Below the pieces are notes generated by a model. The model made no database searches, had not been told where the DNA came from, and saw nothing but the letters and a program-made list of their open reading frames with translations. Shown here in pieces: positions 12,485 through 24,248 of a stretch of 64,000 nt of DNA (positions within the stretch are counted from its first letter, which is position 1; each line of letters begins with the position of its first letter). The DNA comes from Gelatoporia subvermispora B. Lineage: Eukaryota > Basidiomycota > Agaricomycetes > Polyporales > Gelatoporiaceae. A program made the position numbers and the translations under genes. The stretch covers positions 143,976-207,975 of the forward strand of contig KB445797.1 in NCBI GenBank assembly GCA_000320605.2, in the 5' to 3' direction.

Positions 12485-15246
12485 CTAGTTCTCCGGCACG
12501 TACCTATTCGCCATCGACCATACTTTGACTCGCGCCCGGTCTCGGTTATTCCCGTGGGACCCGTGGGATGATTGCGCTACTTCCGCGACGAGCTCTTGGA
12601 CGCGTCGGTCAATGATGTCATGGAGCACCGCCACGAGCCCATCGTCCGGCCCGTTGCCCTGTATGTGGCATGTCAGCGCAATGCAACCCTATCAAGTGGT
12701 GTACTTCAGCCCACCTCATACCAGCTGCGCACTTTTGCACAGGCATCCACGACTGTGATTCTTGTAAATGCAGAGACCCACACACCCCGATCCCGCAACC
12801 AGTCCTCCAGGTGCGTCTCCACGAAGCACCGTAGAGCTCGCCCGAGCTCGGGCGTGTATCGCGCTTCGCTGAGATGGCCAGCCCACCAGCTTCTGGCATA
12901 GTCCCACATCGGCGGCATGTCTCTATCAACGATGCGCAGATTATCGATGTTGTCGCGAACCAGGAGACCAAGCAGGGATGCCGCAATCACGGCATGTCCA
13001 GACGGCGGGTCAACAAGGAAGGCGGGATCCGTGCACCGGGCGGGATCGGTAAGGAATTGGGGGAAGCTTGCGTGGCAGGCCCGGAGTGGGGTGGTCGGGG
13101 TGACGTTGCCGTCGACGATGAGGACAGACCGGAGACGGTTAATGACATCTTGTGTGATGTGCGGAGCAATATTGATTAGTTTTAGATCGGCAGCTGTGAA
13201 CACAAAATCTCCCAGTACAAGCCATACCAACACTTCCTGAATACGACCCAGCCTTCCCGTGGCTCCTGCAAATTGACCAAATACGCTGTCAAAAATGGTA
13301 CGATACAGCTCGTCGAGGCGTTCTTGAGCATCGCGTAGAGCACCCGTGGTGCCATTGGATAACAGAAGATCTAGAGTGTCAACCGCCCCATACTCGTCGT
13401 TGAGTAGAGCTTGCGTCACAGTGCGTGCGTATATGAATAGCCCCGCAGATAGCTTGGTCAATTCTGCGACAGCATCCGGTCGTTCTTGCAGTAGGATGAA
13501 ATTTCCCCTGCGAGCTCGCTGGTCGATTGTAGCTTGAATATACGAGCGTATATCATCGTCAATTTCATCAGCAGCATCATTCCACAAGTCGCGCAGAACT
13601 GCAAACCGGTCGTCCTTTCCGGGTAGGGAAAACAAGATGTAGCTTTCAGGTCGTGTGGCTATAATGATGCGGAGGGTTGGTATGTCGGCGGTGATCTGAC
13701 ATATGTGCTGCAAAATGGTTGTTACAACTTCTGGTGTGCTGTTGGAACATTCATCGATCCCGTCAAGCACCAGGACCAGCGGGACCTCATCGACGCATGC
13801 ACGCAAAATGTTGATGAATAAATGCTGTGCTTGACCAGCGATGCCTTGAGTTTGCCCGTCCTGAGTGTACCGCTTGACGGCGTCCACGATGCGGGTCATC
13901 AGGCTCGGTCTCGAGTAGCCGAGCTGATATGCGATGGTTGGAAAGACGAGGTATGGATTGCTGCATTCTGGATCGCCTCGCTGAAAGAAGAAAGAAGCTC
14001 CCAAGTGACCGCTTTCTGCGAGCGCCTCAGAAATGGCGCGAGCAATCGCCGACTTTCCAGCACCAGCGGGCCCGTAGATCACTTGTACTCGTCTATCTTG
14101 GCTTGGGCTTCTGGCCCACGCCAGGACTTCATCCAGTATCCGTTCCCGTGTGCCCGGGTGGAGCTTTGCTTTCTCTTCAACGTATCGGGACCTATAGGAC
14201 ACTCCACGTGCGCGCTCCAGGTTCTCAAGGACGTCCGCCGCGGCTGTGACACCATGCTCAGCCCTACAGCTGCAGTCCAATGCCATTCGTACTTACCCTG
14301 ATTGTGCTGATGTTGTTCCATGCTCTATGCACAGGACGGAGTGAGAGATACACCAAATACCAAACTATTGACGTACAGCCAGCAAAACAATTTGCCTCCG
14401 TACGTTCTCTTTTATGTAGGTGAGGATACCGGTGATTTCGCTTCGATCTTGTATCTGCATCATGCATATATGCTAATTAGTCAACTAGCCTATCAGGTAT
14501 TAGATACCGTGCTTACCTGAAGGTTCTCCTTGATTGCGGCCACCTTGTCACGTACGCATTCTAGGAATTTCTTTTCCGATGACATATAAAAGAGCTGTTT
14601 CATGGCGGATCGTTTCGGACGCTCTTCGACTGAGATCTTCAGCCTGTCCAGGTCCCTAAATCACAGCCGCCAGTGCAAATGAAAGAGCGGCAAGCACCGA
14701 TAATCACGTCACGATCTCATCCATCCGTGTGCCTAACGACTCCGACTCTCCAACTGCATGCAAAGCGTCTTGTTTCTCCGCATCGGTCAATGTATCCAGC
14801 TGTGTGTACACGTCTCCCCCGATGGACTGGATGGTCTTGATGAGCCCTTCGATCTCTTCGAGAGCGTCTTTCTTCTCACGATGGTTATCTCTGGTATCCT
14901 GAGGTATCATGAGCGATTGATACATACGGTGCACATAGCGCGATCGTTTACCTTGACGCGATCCACAAGCGCTTGCACTGCTGAGAGGACCCGCCCTACG
15001 ATCGAAAACCCTGATGTGCAGGCCGCAGCAACTTTGAGTGCGTCCTGGACGAGTGCTAATATGGCATTGATTGTCTCATTTTGGTCCTTGTCAGCGGTTT
15101 CTCGAGCGGGTTTCTGGAAAACGACCTTCAGTTGGACAACGGTACAGCATGCGAGCGACTTGACTGACCTTGTGAGAGGACCCCTGTGTACCGCTTGGGC
15201 TCTTTCTCTTCCGGGCCGCCTTGCAAAATGTACTGCCATGGGGCAT
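12485..15246 (-). CDS. NLR2: NACHT-domain NLR-like protein, subtype A, multi-exon
   Basis: This is a predicted STAND NTPase of about 790 residues. The ATG at 15246 starts a basic leader (KAARKRKSPSGTQ) that ends at a GTCAGT donor. Helical exons follow: one with NETINAILALVQDALK, then DTRDNHREKKDALEEI, then LKISVEERPKRSAMKQLFYM and an IQDRSEITGILTYIKEN exon. Together they resemble the MLKL/HeLo-type four-helix N-terminal domain of basidiomycete NLRs. The large exon (about 14270-12715) has Walker A GPAGAGKS, Walker B LVLDGIDEC, IIIATRPES, and a winged-helix end with HASFPQFLTDP and FLVDPPSGH. A 56-nt intron (12714-12659; GTGGGC donor, CAG acceptor) leads to the tail exon with DDGLVAVLHDIIDRRV, which stops at 12485. 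No repeats follow. I see no frameshift. The role is inferred as a nucleotide-driven switch in non-self recognition or cell death. Confidence 0.82.
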
Positions 15247-15929
15247 GGTGAGGTATGCTAAGGTCCTGAAGGGCTGATGGGCTACACAGGGGGAGGTGGG
15301 TGGACAGCGGTTGAGAATGTGGGTTCATGGCTGGAGACGGATGAAAGCTCCCTAAGGCGACCATCCACGAGGTCCAGTGCAATGCGCTGCCTGTCAATGG
15401 TATACACGGGCTGCCTGAAGTGGGGTCTAGGAGCCACGAGGCGATGCACAGCCTTATCCTTCAGCAGTGGTGAGCGCTGTCCAAAAATAATAGCAGGCGT
15501 GCAAACAACGTGAGACCAGAACGGCTTTCAAGGTTTCCGTTTTGTATACTATATTTCAATTCACAATTATGAGTAACACTTGCTCAGACGTATCTCCCGT
15601 CCGCCTCCAGTGCTGCATTCATGCTTGTCTCCGATTAGATTCACATCACTACCACAGCTTTCGCCACATTTAGGACATCTATAACGAGTTAAACAGGGAT
15701 TTGACGGGTGTGTTGTTCTGTGCATACTCTTTGGGCTTGGTCCAGCCGAGCCAGAACCCGGTTCAGAGAGCACACGCAAGCCTCGCCAACAATGCTCGCC
15801 TAGTGGCACTTCCAGACGTGTCGTATTTGTCGACGTCCCAGGCCACATGCGAGCGCTGGAAAATGGAACATCGTGTCACGAAGAGACTATGGGAAAATAT
15901 GCGTGCTCACATTCGGGACCTCTGCTACC
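15247..15929. other. NLR2 upstream region
   Basis: This 5' flank resembles that of NLR1 at the start, then becomes unique. No coding frame is convincing and no clear core promoter motif was seen. Confidence 0.4.
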
Positions 15930-16798
15930 CATGAACATCCCATCCCTCTCGCTAGACGTGAATGTTGAGATGCGAGCAAACCCCAGCCAGGGTACTGGTC
16001 GCATGCGATGAGGGCGTTCGGCTGCCTGAGGGGGTTGGAGGGCCCAAGGTCGCGTCGATTGTGTCATTGTGCAAGTCGCTGCTGCTCTCGCCCTCCGACT
16101 TGCTGGGAGAGACAATCCTCCGGGAGAGGGAATGAGGTGATGGACGGGCCCTACTTTAACGTGGTGGTAACCTTGAAATGCTTGTAGCCCGGCCCCATGT
16201 CTTGCAAAACAACTTCAAGACCAGATCCCTTGCAAGATAGTGTATGAAGACGTACGAATGAACCTCAATTCCATCTCGGTGACTGCAGCGGCGGTCTTGA
16301 ATCCCGACTCGAAGCCATCGGCCAAGCCTCAACCAAAATCAATCGCGTCCTTGAACGGGCCCTCCAGGAGCTCCTCCCAGTTAGCCTTGCCCTCAAAAAT
16401 CGAGAGCACGGGGTTCTTCTGTGATAGCGAATACTTGATGGTCCTAGTCACGTACTCAGCACATTGTCCCTATCACTTCTTGTCCGCCGCTATGTTCACT
16501 CAGACCTTTGACTTCGAGAGCCCCTTGAGACTAGATCGCTCGGAACAAGTGCTGACCTTTGTCATAGCGGGCCGTTTTGATCGTCTTCACATAGATCGGG
16601 TGTTGCGCCGTGTGGTTGAAAAATTGAACTTCACGATGATGCCTGAGCGTGTTGTGCGCAGACGAGTGGACGGAGCCGGTGAGGTAAACGTCCGCACAGG
16701 CTAGAACATAGCAACGCAGCCTCTAGATGAGAGACGAGGGCGGAGACGAGGGAACACGTAACTGCCGCCCATCGAGATTCAGATTGAAGCAACGGCGC

Positions 16799-16806
16799 CT
16801 GCTCCG
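16799..16806. repeat. Left target-site duplication of the MITE
   Basis: CTGCTCCG immediately precedes the element and is repeated exactly at 17603-17610, just after it. Confidence 0.75.
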
Positions 16807-17602
16807 AGGACCCAGGCATATCCCCTTAGATGTTGGATCCGACAACCCCTGGTTTTGGCCAATTTTACCCGCACAAATTTGGCCCGTTTTTGTCCGCACC
16901 AGGATCCACTTGACCCTTGCGGGTGTCGCTTTTGTCCGCATTACGGATCTAACCTCAAAAAATCGCCCAAAATAGATATAATTCTGAAAAAAGTTCTCTG
17001 CATCCGGAATACCGAGAAGAACAAGATCTATCACTTTCCCGGCCTCCCAGAGCGCAATTGGCGTCGTGAACATCGAATTGTAGAATTGCAAAGCAATTAC
17101 AGCAGCGGAAGCTCAGCTCAGAACATCATCAGGCGTGATTCCTGCTACTATTCGCATCCGGAGCTCGTTGGAGCTGTATTATACTCCCTTTTGAGTTTGA
17201 CTATCTGATAGTTGTATAGTTAGCCGGTAGCCGACCGAGACACATTACGTGGCAGCCGGAGAGCACGATATCTCAGGTAGATACGGAAGGGTTATTTCCA
17301 TAAATTCATCCAGCGAGGTAAACATCGAAGTGAACGTATGCGGGTCCTTCAGCGCGTTGGCTCATTTTGGGTAGACATCCAAGCAGGTGTGTCGCGTCGG
17401 CCACGCTGCCGCGCGGGGCCGATTTTGCCCGCACCAGGATCTCACCTTGCCCTCCCTAGTCCACTTTTACCCGCGCAAAATATCGAACTTAGGTCCGTAT
17501 CTTGGCCATTTTTGTCCGCACGACGATCCTACCTTGGCCCATTTTGACCCCCATTTTTCTCCGCACCAGGATCCAACATCATGTGGGGTATGCCGGGGTC
17601 CT
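16807..17602. mobile_element. MITE-like non-autonomous DNA transposon (796 bp)
   Basis: The element begins AGGACCCAGGCATA and ends with the inverted form, so about 28 of the first 34 bases match the reverse complement of the last 34 bases. Both inner borders share GATGTTGGATCC. The 8-bp duplication CTGCTCCG flanks it, which is typical of hAT- or KDZ-like elements. Inside, a directly repeated word family (TTTTGTCCGCACCAGGATCC and variants such as TTTTACCCGCGC) occurs several times near both ends and could be transposase-binding subterminal repeats. The uninterrupted paralogous site is near 6000-6035. A minus-strand frame (MQFYNSMFTTPIALWEAG, near 17091) is open inside it but not recognised. 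Confidence 0.75.
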
Positions 17603-17610
17603 CTGCTCCG
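17603..17610. repeat. Right target-site duplication of the MITE
   Basis: CTGCTCCG, identical to 16799-16806. Confidence 0.75.
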
Positions 17611-17840
17611 CTTCTGGGCCTAGTGCCCAGGCCTCAGATGAGAGCGCTCGTACGCGTAGTGCTTCGAGCCTCTGTATGAACGAGATGTGCGCAATCTCTC
17701 AGTTCTATGTCTATCGTCCAGTAGCAAGTTCTTGAGCGCCGGGACTCTGCTCCTCGGAGACGGGTAGAGCGTTGAACACCTGCTACACCGTGCACGAGTG
17801 CTACACAACGAATATTCTCACCCAGTAATGGACGAGAAAC

Positions 17841-19181
17841 TCGCAGCCTCCTCTAAAACAACCCTAACACTGACTCAAATCGTCTCTTTCGCCGTTTCCT
17901 GCCAGGTTCAAAGTAAGAAGGCTGGGTTCACCGTTGACGACACGTTCCGGGAATAACATCATTCTTTCGGCCACTGTTCAAACGTTCATCCAGATTGTGA
18001 TCTGCACACGGCGCTCAATTACCTCCGACTGTGCACAACCCGTGCTATGTCCACCTTTCATCGGATCAATCCTGTGTTATTCGTGACCCTCAACGGGGAC
18101 AATCTCCCTGGATGTCCTCGAACGGATACAGGCCTCAACACCTCAACCAAATTTATGGAACCCATCAAAGTGTAGAAAATAATGGGGAATTCTCCGAGCT
18201 GCACACACTGGAGCGTAATGCAAGCATGCCTTCGAGAAAAACAACAGCCCCGGACCGTCATAGGTATGTATGGAAGCAAATTGACCAGAACTCAACAGCA
18301 TGCTGAAACAATTCCAGTACGAAAGTCAAACCTGCAGATGCAACAGAGGCAAGGATGCACGGTTCACGAGGTGTCTGAATGTATGCGCCCATCGTACGAA
18401 GGAAACTTCAACTCTGTATTCTTTGGAACGCGGATTTGATACTGTCGAGAATTCGCCGTAGCTGCGCCAATCCAGATCTCCTACACAAGCATCGGCAGTC
18501 GAGAAACGCTAGTTATACCTACAATGCGGAGGCATGACAGGCTGTGGTGAGCTCACATCACTCTGGGAGCTCAGGATCTTGTGGAGTGTAGTCGACGGTG
18601 TAGATCGTAAAATTACATAGCTACATGTGGCTGGGCGTACGTACGCAGAAGCACCCCGGTGGACCGTAATTAGCACTAGATGTTCTGCAAGTCTACGTCG
18701 AGGTAGTAGCCGGCCCCCACGAGGCCGTGCGAGGCGCATATATGCGGTGTAGATGCCCCCTGTAGCTCTTTGTGATGGCAGCGGAAGTATTTATGAAGTC
18801 GTACGAGCGGCGGGAGAGCAGTGCACTTGCACGAGGGTACTTGTGATTGCCAACGAGACGCACCATACGGGGTTGTAACAACTCCTATCCTCAAGGATTC
18901 AATGGATGTATATCAAGACAGAGACCATTATTGGATATCCACAGACTGGTACTAGGAGCGTAGTGCAGTATGCGTTTGGTGGTGACACGGACTGGGTTCA
19001 AGTGTGCAGGAGCGGCGATAATTGTCTGCTGGGTGCAGGCAAAAAAAGATCCCAGGGACCCAATGCGGATCGCAAGAACAGGGTTAGGCTGGAGAGACTT
19101 GTGTCGGGAAATGGGAGCGAAAGTCGAGGCGCCGGATGTGCTGGCGGAGGGGACACAGCCCAGAGTGCTCGCTCTCATGCG
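17841..19181. other. Intergenic DNA left of the KDZ element
   Basis: No gene is recognised. It includes a copy of the CCAGATTGTGATCTGC block near 17985 and a GCGAGGCGCATATATGCGG word near 18727 that recurs near 47460. A plus-strand frame at 18970-19221 reads smoothly (TGFKCAGAAIIVCWVQ) but runs into the transposon border and has no known motif. The last 70 bases are the left half of the NLR 3'-flank repeat that was split by the transposon. Confidence 0.4.
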
Positions 19182-19189
19182 TCTAGCGC
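19182..19189. repeat. Left target-site duplication of the KDZ transposon
   Basis: TCTAGCGC, repeated exactly at 31149-31156. Confidence 0.9.
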
Positions 19190-19291
19190 CACCTCAGTCC
19201 GGACATCGTATGCTTATGTAATGGGCCTCGTAGGCCCTTATTGTGGTCGGGCGCCATGAGCCTTTGAGGCTCCATCCTTTCGAGGCCTCCG
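19190..19291 (+). repeat. Left terminal inverted repeat of the KDZ element
   Basis: It starts CACCTCAGTCCGGACATCG and matches the reverse complement of 31047-31148 at 100 of 102 positions. It contains the internal palindrome GGGCCT-CGT-AGGCCC and several GCCTnnGAGGC words, which are plausible transposase-binding sites. Confidence 0.92.
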
Positions 19292-19529
19292 AGGCGCTCA
19301 TAGAAGCCCAGACGTCCCAGTTGGGCCAGAGGCATCCTATATGTACAACGCCCGCGTCTGTAATCATCGTATACGTCCTACAGGGAATGATTCTTGCTGT
19401 GATTCTCGGCTCCCGCCACGGACGCGATGGTTTTGCTCCCAGTATCCGACATGCGCTCTAACGCGATTGAAGCTCTCTGTCGGACCTCCCGCTGCTTCAG
19501 ATCAGTATCTCTTCGCTGTGCACAAGACT

Positions 19530-22500
19530 ATGACGCCGTCGTTGCGCGACCAGCAGCCGTTTGTACCTGGAGCGGGTCGCTTATTCTACAGCCCGAAGAA
19601 GAAGCGTCTCAGTAATGTCAACAAAGCGGTGGTTCACGATCCTGCTCGCATCCTTGAGATCCAGCGGCTGCGGAAGCGTTTGGAAGAACTTGAAAACCCG
19701 CCAGCATCCTCTCAGACGTGTGACGACCGTGACGATGGCTCGGCAGACATACAGATGGGGACTACATCTGTAGATGATCCCGGAGACGGCTTGCATGAGC
19801 AGGATGGGCTGGCGGACTCCAGCTCCAGACTAGACGACACCAATTCCGAGCCGCCCGACACCCTAGAGCTGGAGCGAAAACGCCGGCGAACTACTCACAC
19901 TGCGGATATTGCATCCATGCACTCGCGATGGAAGACTATTCTACCCACGATTGTTGAGCCATTGCTCTAATACCTGCAAGATAGTTCGGGAAAGCCAGTG
20001 GCGACGCACTTTGCGCCCAATTACCGCTGCACAGGCTCGCAGTGCTCGCAGAAGAAGCAGGATGTTACTATTCTGTTTTGGGATCGTGAGCATTACAGTT
20101 GCTCTTTGATATCCAGTTCTGCGGGCTAACACACACACCTTGTAGATTATGAGAACCATTCTGTCCCATACTGCCAATGTACCCCACTTCCACATGTCCT
20201 CATAACATCCGGGATGTTCCCCACCTCGCCCTCTCAGCCTCGCATTGCGGTTTCAATCGACCTCCTGGAGTTCTATTTTGCTCTATTCGAATGCTCCGGA
20301 GATGCCGTCACCGCTCTCGCGCGTGCAATGCGCAATTACTACACAAGGCGTGGCTGGCACGTTCTAGACAGCAAGGTAGGTCTTGTAATCTTCATCTCGT
20401 GAGACCGGTGCTAATCAATCCTAATTCGTAGGGTGTTCCTATACTCGACCCATTTTGCCGGCCTCTGGGCTTTGCTATCCAGTGGTACGACAGTGTATGT
20501 GTACTCATTGCCCGTACGCTTGATGGCGCCATTGAGAAGGCTCGCCAGATGGTCGCGGCTCAAGAAGGTGCAAACAGCTCGCCTTTACCTTCCCGTCCTT
20601 CCGACGTGTCGACGCCATCGCAGCTTCCCAACACGCCGCCTCTCGATCTCTCAGATGAAACCACTACATTGTTATCGGACCGACCGTTGCCAGCCACATC
20701 ATCCCCGATGACTCTGCTGTCTCCCCCAAGCCCTTCCCACAACACTAGGAAACCGAGCGTACGCCAGTGCTCATCATTTCTGCAATGTCGCTGCCCGGCC
20801 TGCTTTGGCGGCTCTAACTGGGGTCGGAGTCTCGCAGCGTAAGTCCATCTAGGATGCATCAGGTGTGCACTACATGTTAACGGCTTATTACTTCAGTGGC
20901 GGCGATATTGTTGTTGCTGTCGATGGGAATTTTAGCCACCGACACCTACAAACGTCGGGTGAGGGGCTGGAGTTCTACGAGCCGGAGTACTTTGTCCCAA
21001 AGGAGAAGGTGGATTCTGTTGGTACACGGATTGAGCAGTTACGCCAGGCTGGCAAGAAGCCGAAGTCTACGTATGTACCGAAGGTCCCCGATGAGGCGGT
21101 GAATGCATGTGAGAATGGGCACAAAGCTGCAAACGAACAGAAGGCCAAAACAAATGCCGATCGTCCTTGTCTGCAGTCACGATATACCTATCTTTCTGGC
21201 CAACATCGACACTCCAGGCGAGCAATTGAAGTACGCCATATGTCTGGTAGAAGAGCTCTTTGCGAACATCCCGGATGATGCCATTGTTGCTGTATTATAC
21301 GACATCGGATGTGTTGCAGATCGTGGAAATAGCTTGGTATGTCATAGTTCGCTGCAAACACATACCGAGACTGATACCCTACGTGCTCCACAGTATTCAT
21401 ACCTCCCCGATCACATCACGGGTCGTCTGGTATGGGCTATCTCTATCATGCATGCATATGGGCATCAGTGGGCATGTTAGCTCGTTTACAACCCACGCTT
21501 GCGCCCTGGCTTAGGCCTCCGCGATGGCGAAGGAGTCGAGCGCCTTTGGGCCAGATTGCGAGTTTTCATCTCGATCACGCAAACCTCAGGAGTGCGTTCT
21601 TATTTGCTCATTTCGCTCGTACTTCTGACACGGTTTAACAGCGTACACGGCGCATCTGGCTCATTGATCGACAAGTGCAAGTCATCGCGAAGGAAATGCG
21701 GAACAATCTCGGCCTGTTCCTGGTTCATAAGTTGACCCACGGTGTTACCGAGCAACGTGGTAAGGCTCGCCCAATCCTGGATGGCATTGCTGTGAACGAA
21801 GATGAGCTGCGTGAGCAGGCTGCTCAGTTGTCTGTTCGGGCCCGTATGTCTACGCATATGTCGAGGAGATCCATCTGCTGACCATTGATATCACTTCCAG
21901 ATGCGCCTGCCCGTCTCAAAAAGGAAGTAGATGCAGTTCTTGCATTGCAGAACGATTTCGACCGCGTAGAGGCGGCACTTCAAGCTGTGCGAACCCAGCT
22001 ATCAGATGGTGAACCATCCGAGCAAGCCAGTGTCATCTTATCGACCCTCGAAAAGACATCCAAAGACCTCAGCAAGCGCGTTGACAACTTGTACACCTCT
22101 CTGAACGTCGGCACAAGCTTTCCTGAGCTCAAAGGCCTGGACACAAACTTCGTCAAGATCTTGATCCTCGCCCGCGACATCAAGTGCAACATCCGCAAGC
22201 GGGTCACTGCCCAATTCCTTGAGTATGACAGATTGGATCGCGCTGCTGGTGGCAAAGACAATCCACTAGGTGCGCATCCGTTGATGGTCATATCTCTGTA
22301 CATAGACTAATCCTCACACAGGAACTAAACTACACCAACACACTCGCAAGGCCATCTCGAAGAGGCAGCCATCAATATTGACTGCCATCCGCAAGTTCAA
22401 TAGGTACTGTCTTGTGCTTGCTGAGGAAGCGAAGAAGTACGACGTACCATCCACATTTCCCATCCCGTCACAACTCTCTACTGACCTTGCGAAGCTTCGT

Positions 22501-24235
22501 GACGATCCGAATCTATATGATGATGTGTGGCCAAGTCCTCTCCCACATCAAGGTACTGAACGGCCGAGATGGCTAGAAGAACAATCGGTGAGAGAAGGGA
22601 TACAGGCAGTGCTAAAGATTGACCGGTGCAATGAGGAGGAGGCACGTCTCCGCCGAGAGGCCCAGAACATGTGTGCATGGTTTGGGCGGGAGCTGGCTGC
22701 TACCAAGCTCGCTTTGCTCACCTTTGGTAGTGCGTAATCAGGTGTTCCGCATCCACATCCTTGTTTACTACTTATCCATTGTTTCAGATGCATTATATGC
22801 CCCGCTGCTCCAGCAAAGGCATGATGACGTTGCGCTGCTGCAGCGGAGATGGGATATTTCCCTACTTCCTCCTGGCAGCTTGAAGTCGCAAGTGTCATGG
22901 GCTTCCGGTGTTGTTCGACAGGTCCTCCAGCGGGCCAATTTCAGCCAGCATCTATCCATCAACTCCACTTCGATCTTGACCCCTCTTGCAACGTTCGACG
23001 AGGAGGAGATGGAGGATCTCATCGAGAACCTCGGTGATAACCCCCAGATGATTGATATCCTTGAAGAGATTATCTCCGCAAAGGATGAAGAAGCGCAGAT
23101 AGCCACTCCGGCCGTTGCATTTGTGACTGCTGCCGAGGATAACAGTCGGGATGCGAGTCATTCTCGGATGCAAACCTGTAAGAATAATAGTTATCTCACT
23201 CCGCAAGGATACAGCGATGACGACGGCAGTTTCTCTGGCACAGGTTCTGGTGGAAATGATGTATTGGTCCTTGCCCCAAAGCCCGAAGACAAGGAGAAAC
23301 ACTCTGTACCTCAGCCATCATCCGATGATGTACAGTATGTCTGGCAATGTCCAGTACGTGGCATCTGTGATGTTGTGTTCCATCGCTTATTGGTGTGTAT
23401 TTGCCTAGGATAATTTGTGCCGGGACGAGTTCCCAGACTCAAGAAACATCCATATTGTTGGCACAGTTTCCCGTCTATCCTCAACACGAGTTATACCCCG
23501 CGGAAGTGGCCCACGGTTGGCCATATTCAGTCCAGGCAACTTTTTGCTTCTTGCTTCACCAGACAGAATGCTAAATTCCGATTGTATCAATGAGTGCGCA
23601 GTTCTCCTGCAGCAACATTTCCCCGGTATCAGCAGTTAAGATTGTGCTGTATTTTCAACTTATAACATCATCTCTGCTGCTCGAGAACATGCAAGTGGTA
23701 CGCTTGAACGTTCTATACAGCACAACTTGTACTGGGAACGTGACTGTTGGCTGATACCTGTTCATCATGAGCCGACCGATGACCAGGTTGGTCACTGGAC
23801 CCTCGTGATAGCTATTATCTCAAAGCGGCAATTCTACCACTTTGACAGCCTCACGATGAGGAGTGCGTGGATCGATGACATCAAGGTGGTCTCTGTGAGC
23901 AAGTATGAGTTCAGTTATTGACTGATGTTTCATCACAGTGTGCACATTGTCTGATCCGCCGCGTGTTTGAACTAGCTGGATGTGAGCCCCCACCTGGCGC
24001 GTGGCATGCAATGCCCCTTATCGTATGTCTTTGAGTATCTTAGTATCCTACCTTCTGATGCGGTTTTTTGTAGACCTCCCCTGTGCAGAGAAATGGTGTT
24101 GACTGTGGTGTATGGGTTTTGGCAGTCATTGCTGCACGAGTTCGCGGCTTTGATTTGACAGGCCTAACAGAGAAGGATTTACCATTTTTCCGTACTTATC
24201 TCTGCGGTCTGATATCTCAATTACCCGAACAATAG
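19530..24235 (+). pseudogene. KDZ transposase fused to Ulp1-type protease, decayed, multi-exon
   Basis: The ATG at 19530 begins the N-terminal region, which carries a leucine/arginine-rich segment (ILEIQRLRKRLEELEN). A cysteine cluster of the CxC type follows (YRCTGSQCSQK; PYCQCTPLPHVL). The core has acidic catalytic candidates in VAVDGNFSHRH (Asp codon 20922), VLYDIGC (Asp codon 21301) and RDGEGVERLWARL (near 21520-21545). A helical C-terminal part continues in frame, over a linker and introns, into a C48-type peptidase. That domain has NIHIVGTV, FSPGNFLLLASPDRMLNSD, GHWTLVI (His codon 23793), FYHFDS (Asp codon 23844) and QRNGVDCG (Gln 24086, Cys 24104), with the stop at 24235. At least seven GT-AG introns fit. 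Breaks are in-frame TAA at 19968, TAG at 21478, TAA at 23637, and a frameshift/short deletion near 21163 (after KTNADR, before LVCSHDIPIF). It cut-and-pasted the element when intact. Confidence 0.88.
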
Positions 24236-24248
24236 ATGAGCATAGGAG

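Larger units (their letters stand above)
15930..17840 (-). pseudogene. Duplicated unknown gene remnant, copy 2, split by a MITE
   Basis: This is the counterpart of 5391-6235. Here the minus strand reads a longer smooth segment (IKYSLSQKNPVLSIFE, then WEELLEGPFKDAIDFG), interrupted by an in-frame stop and followed by GLADGFESGFKTAAAV and TEMELRF. After frame changes comes LQDMGPGYKHFKV. The remnant is interrupted between 16806 and 17603 by the 796-bp MITE-like element. Its right part (17611-17840) continues the match to 6010-6235. The protein family is not recognised. Confidence 0.5.

Noticed and set aside
13822..14301. Plus-strand open frames opposite the NACHT domain of NLR2
   Set aside because: They mirror the conserved minus-strand coding sequence (also at 3445-3894) and have no independent features.
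16723..17091. Minus-strand frame in the MITE as a captured gene
   Set aside because: Only the first 40 or so residues read naturally, the frame runs across the element border into the remnant, and nothing is recognisable.
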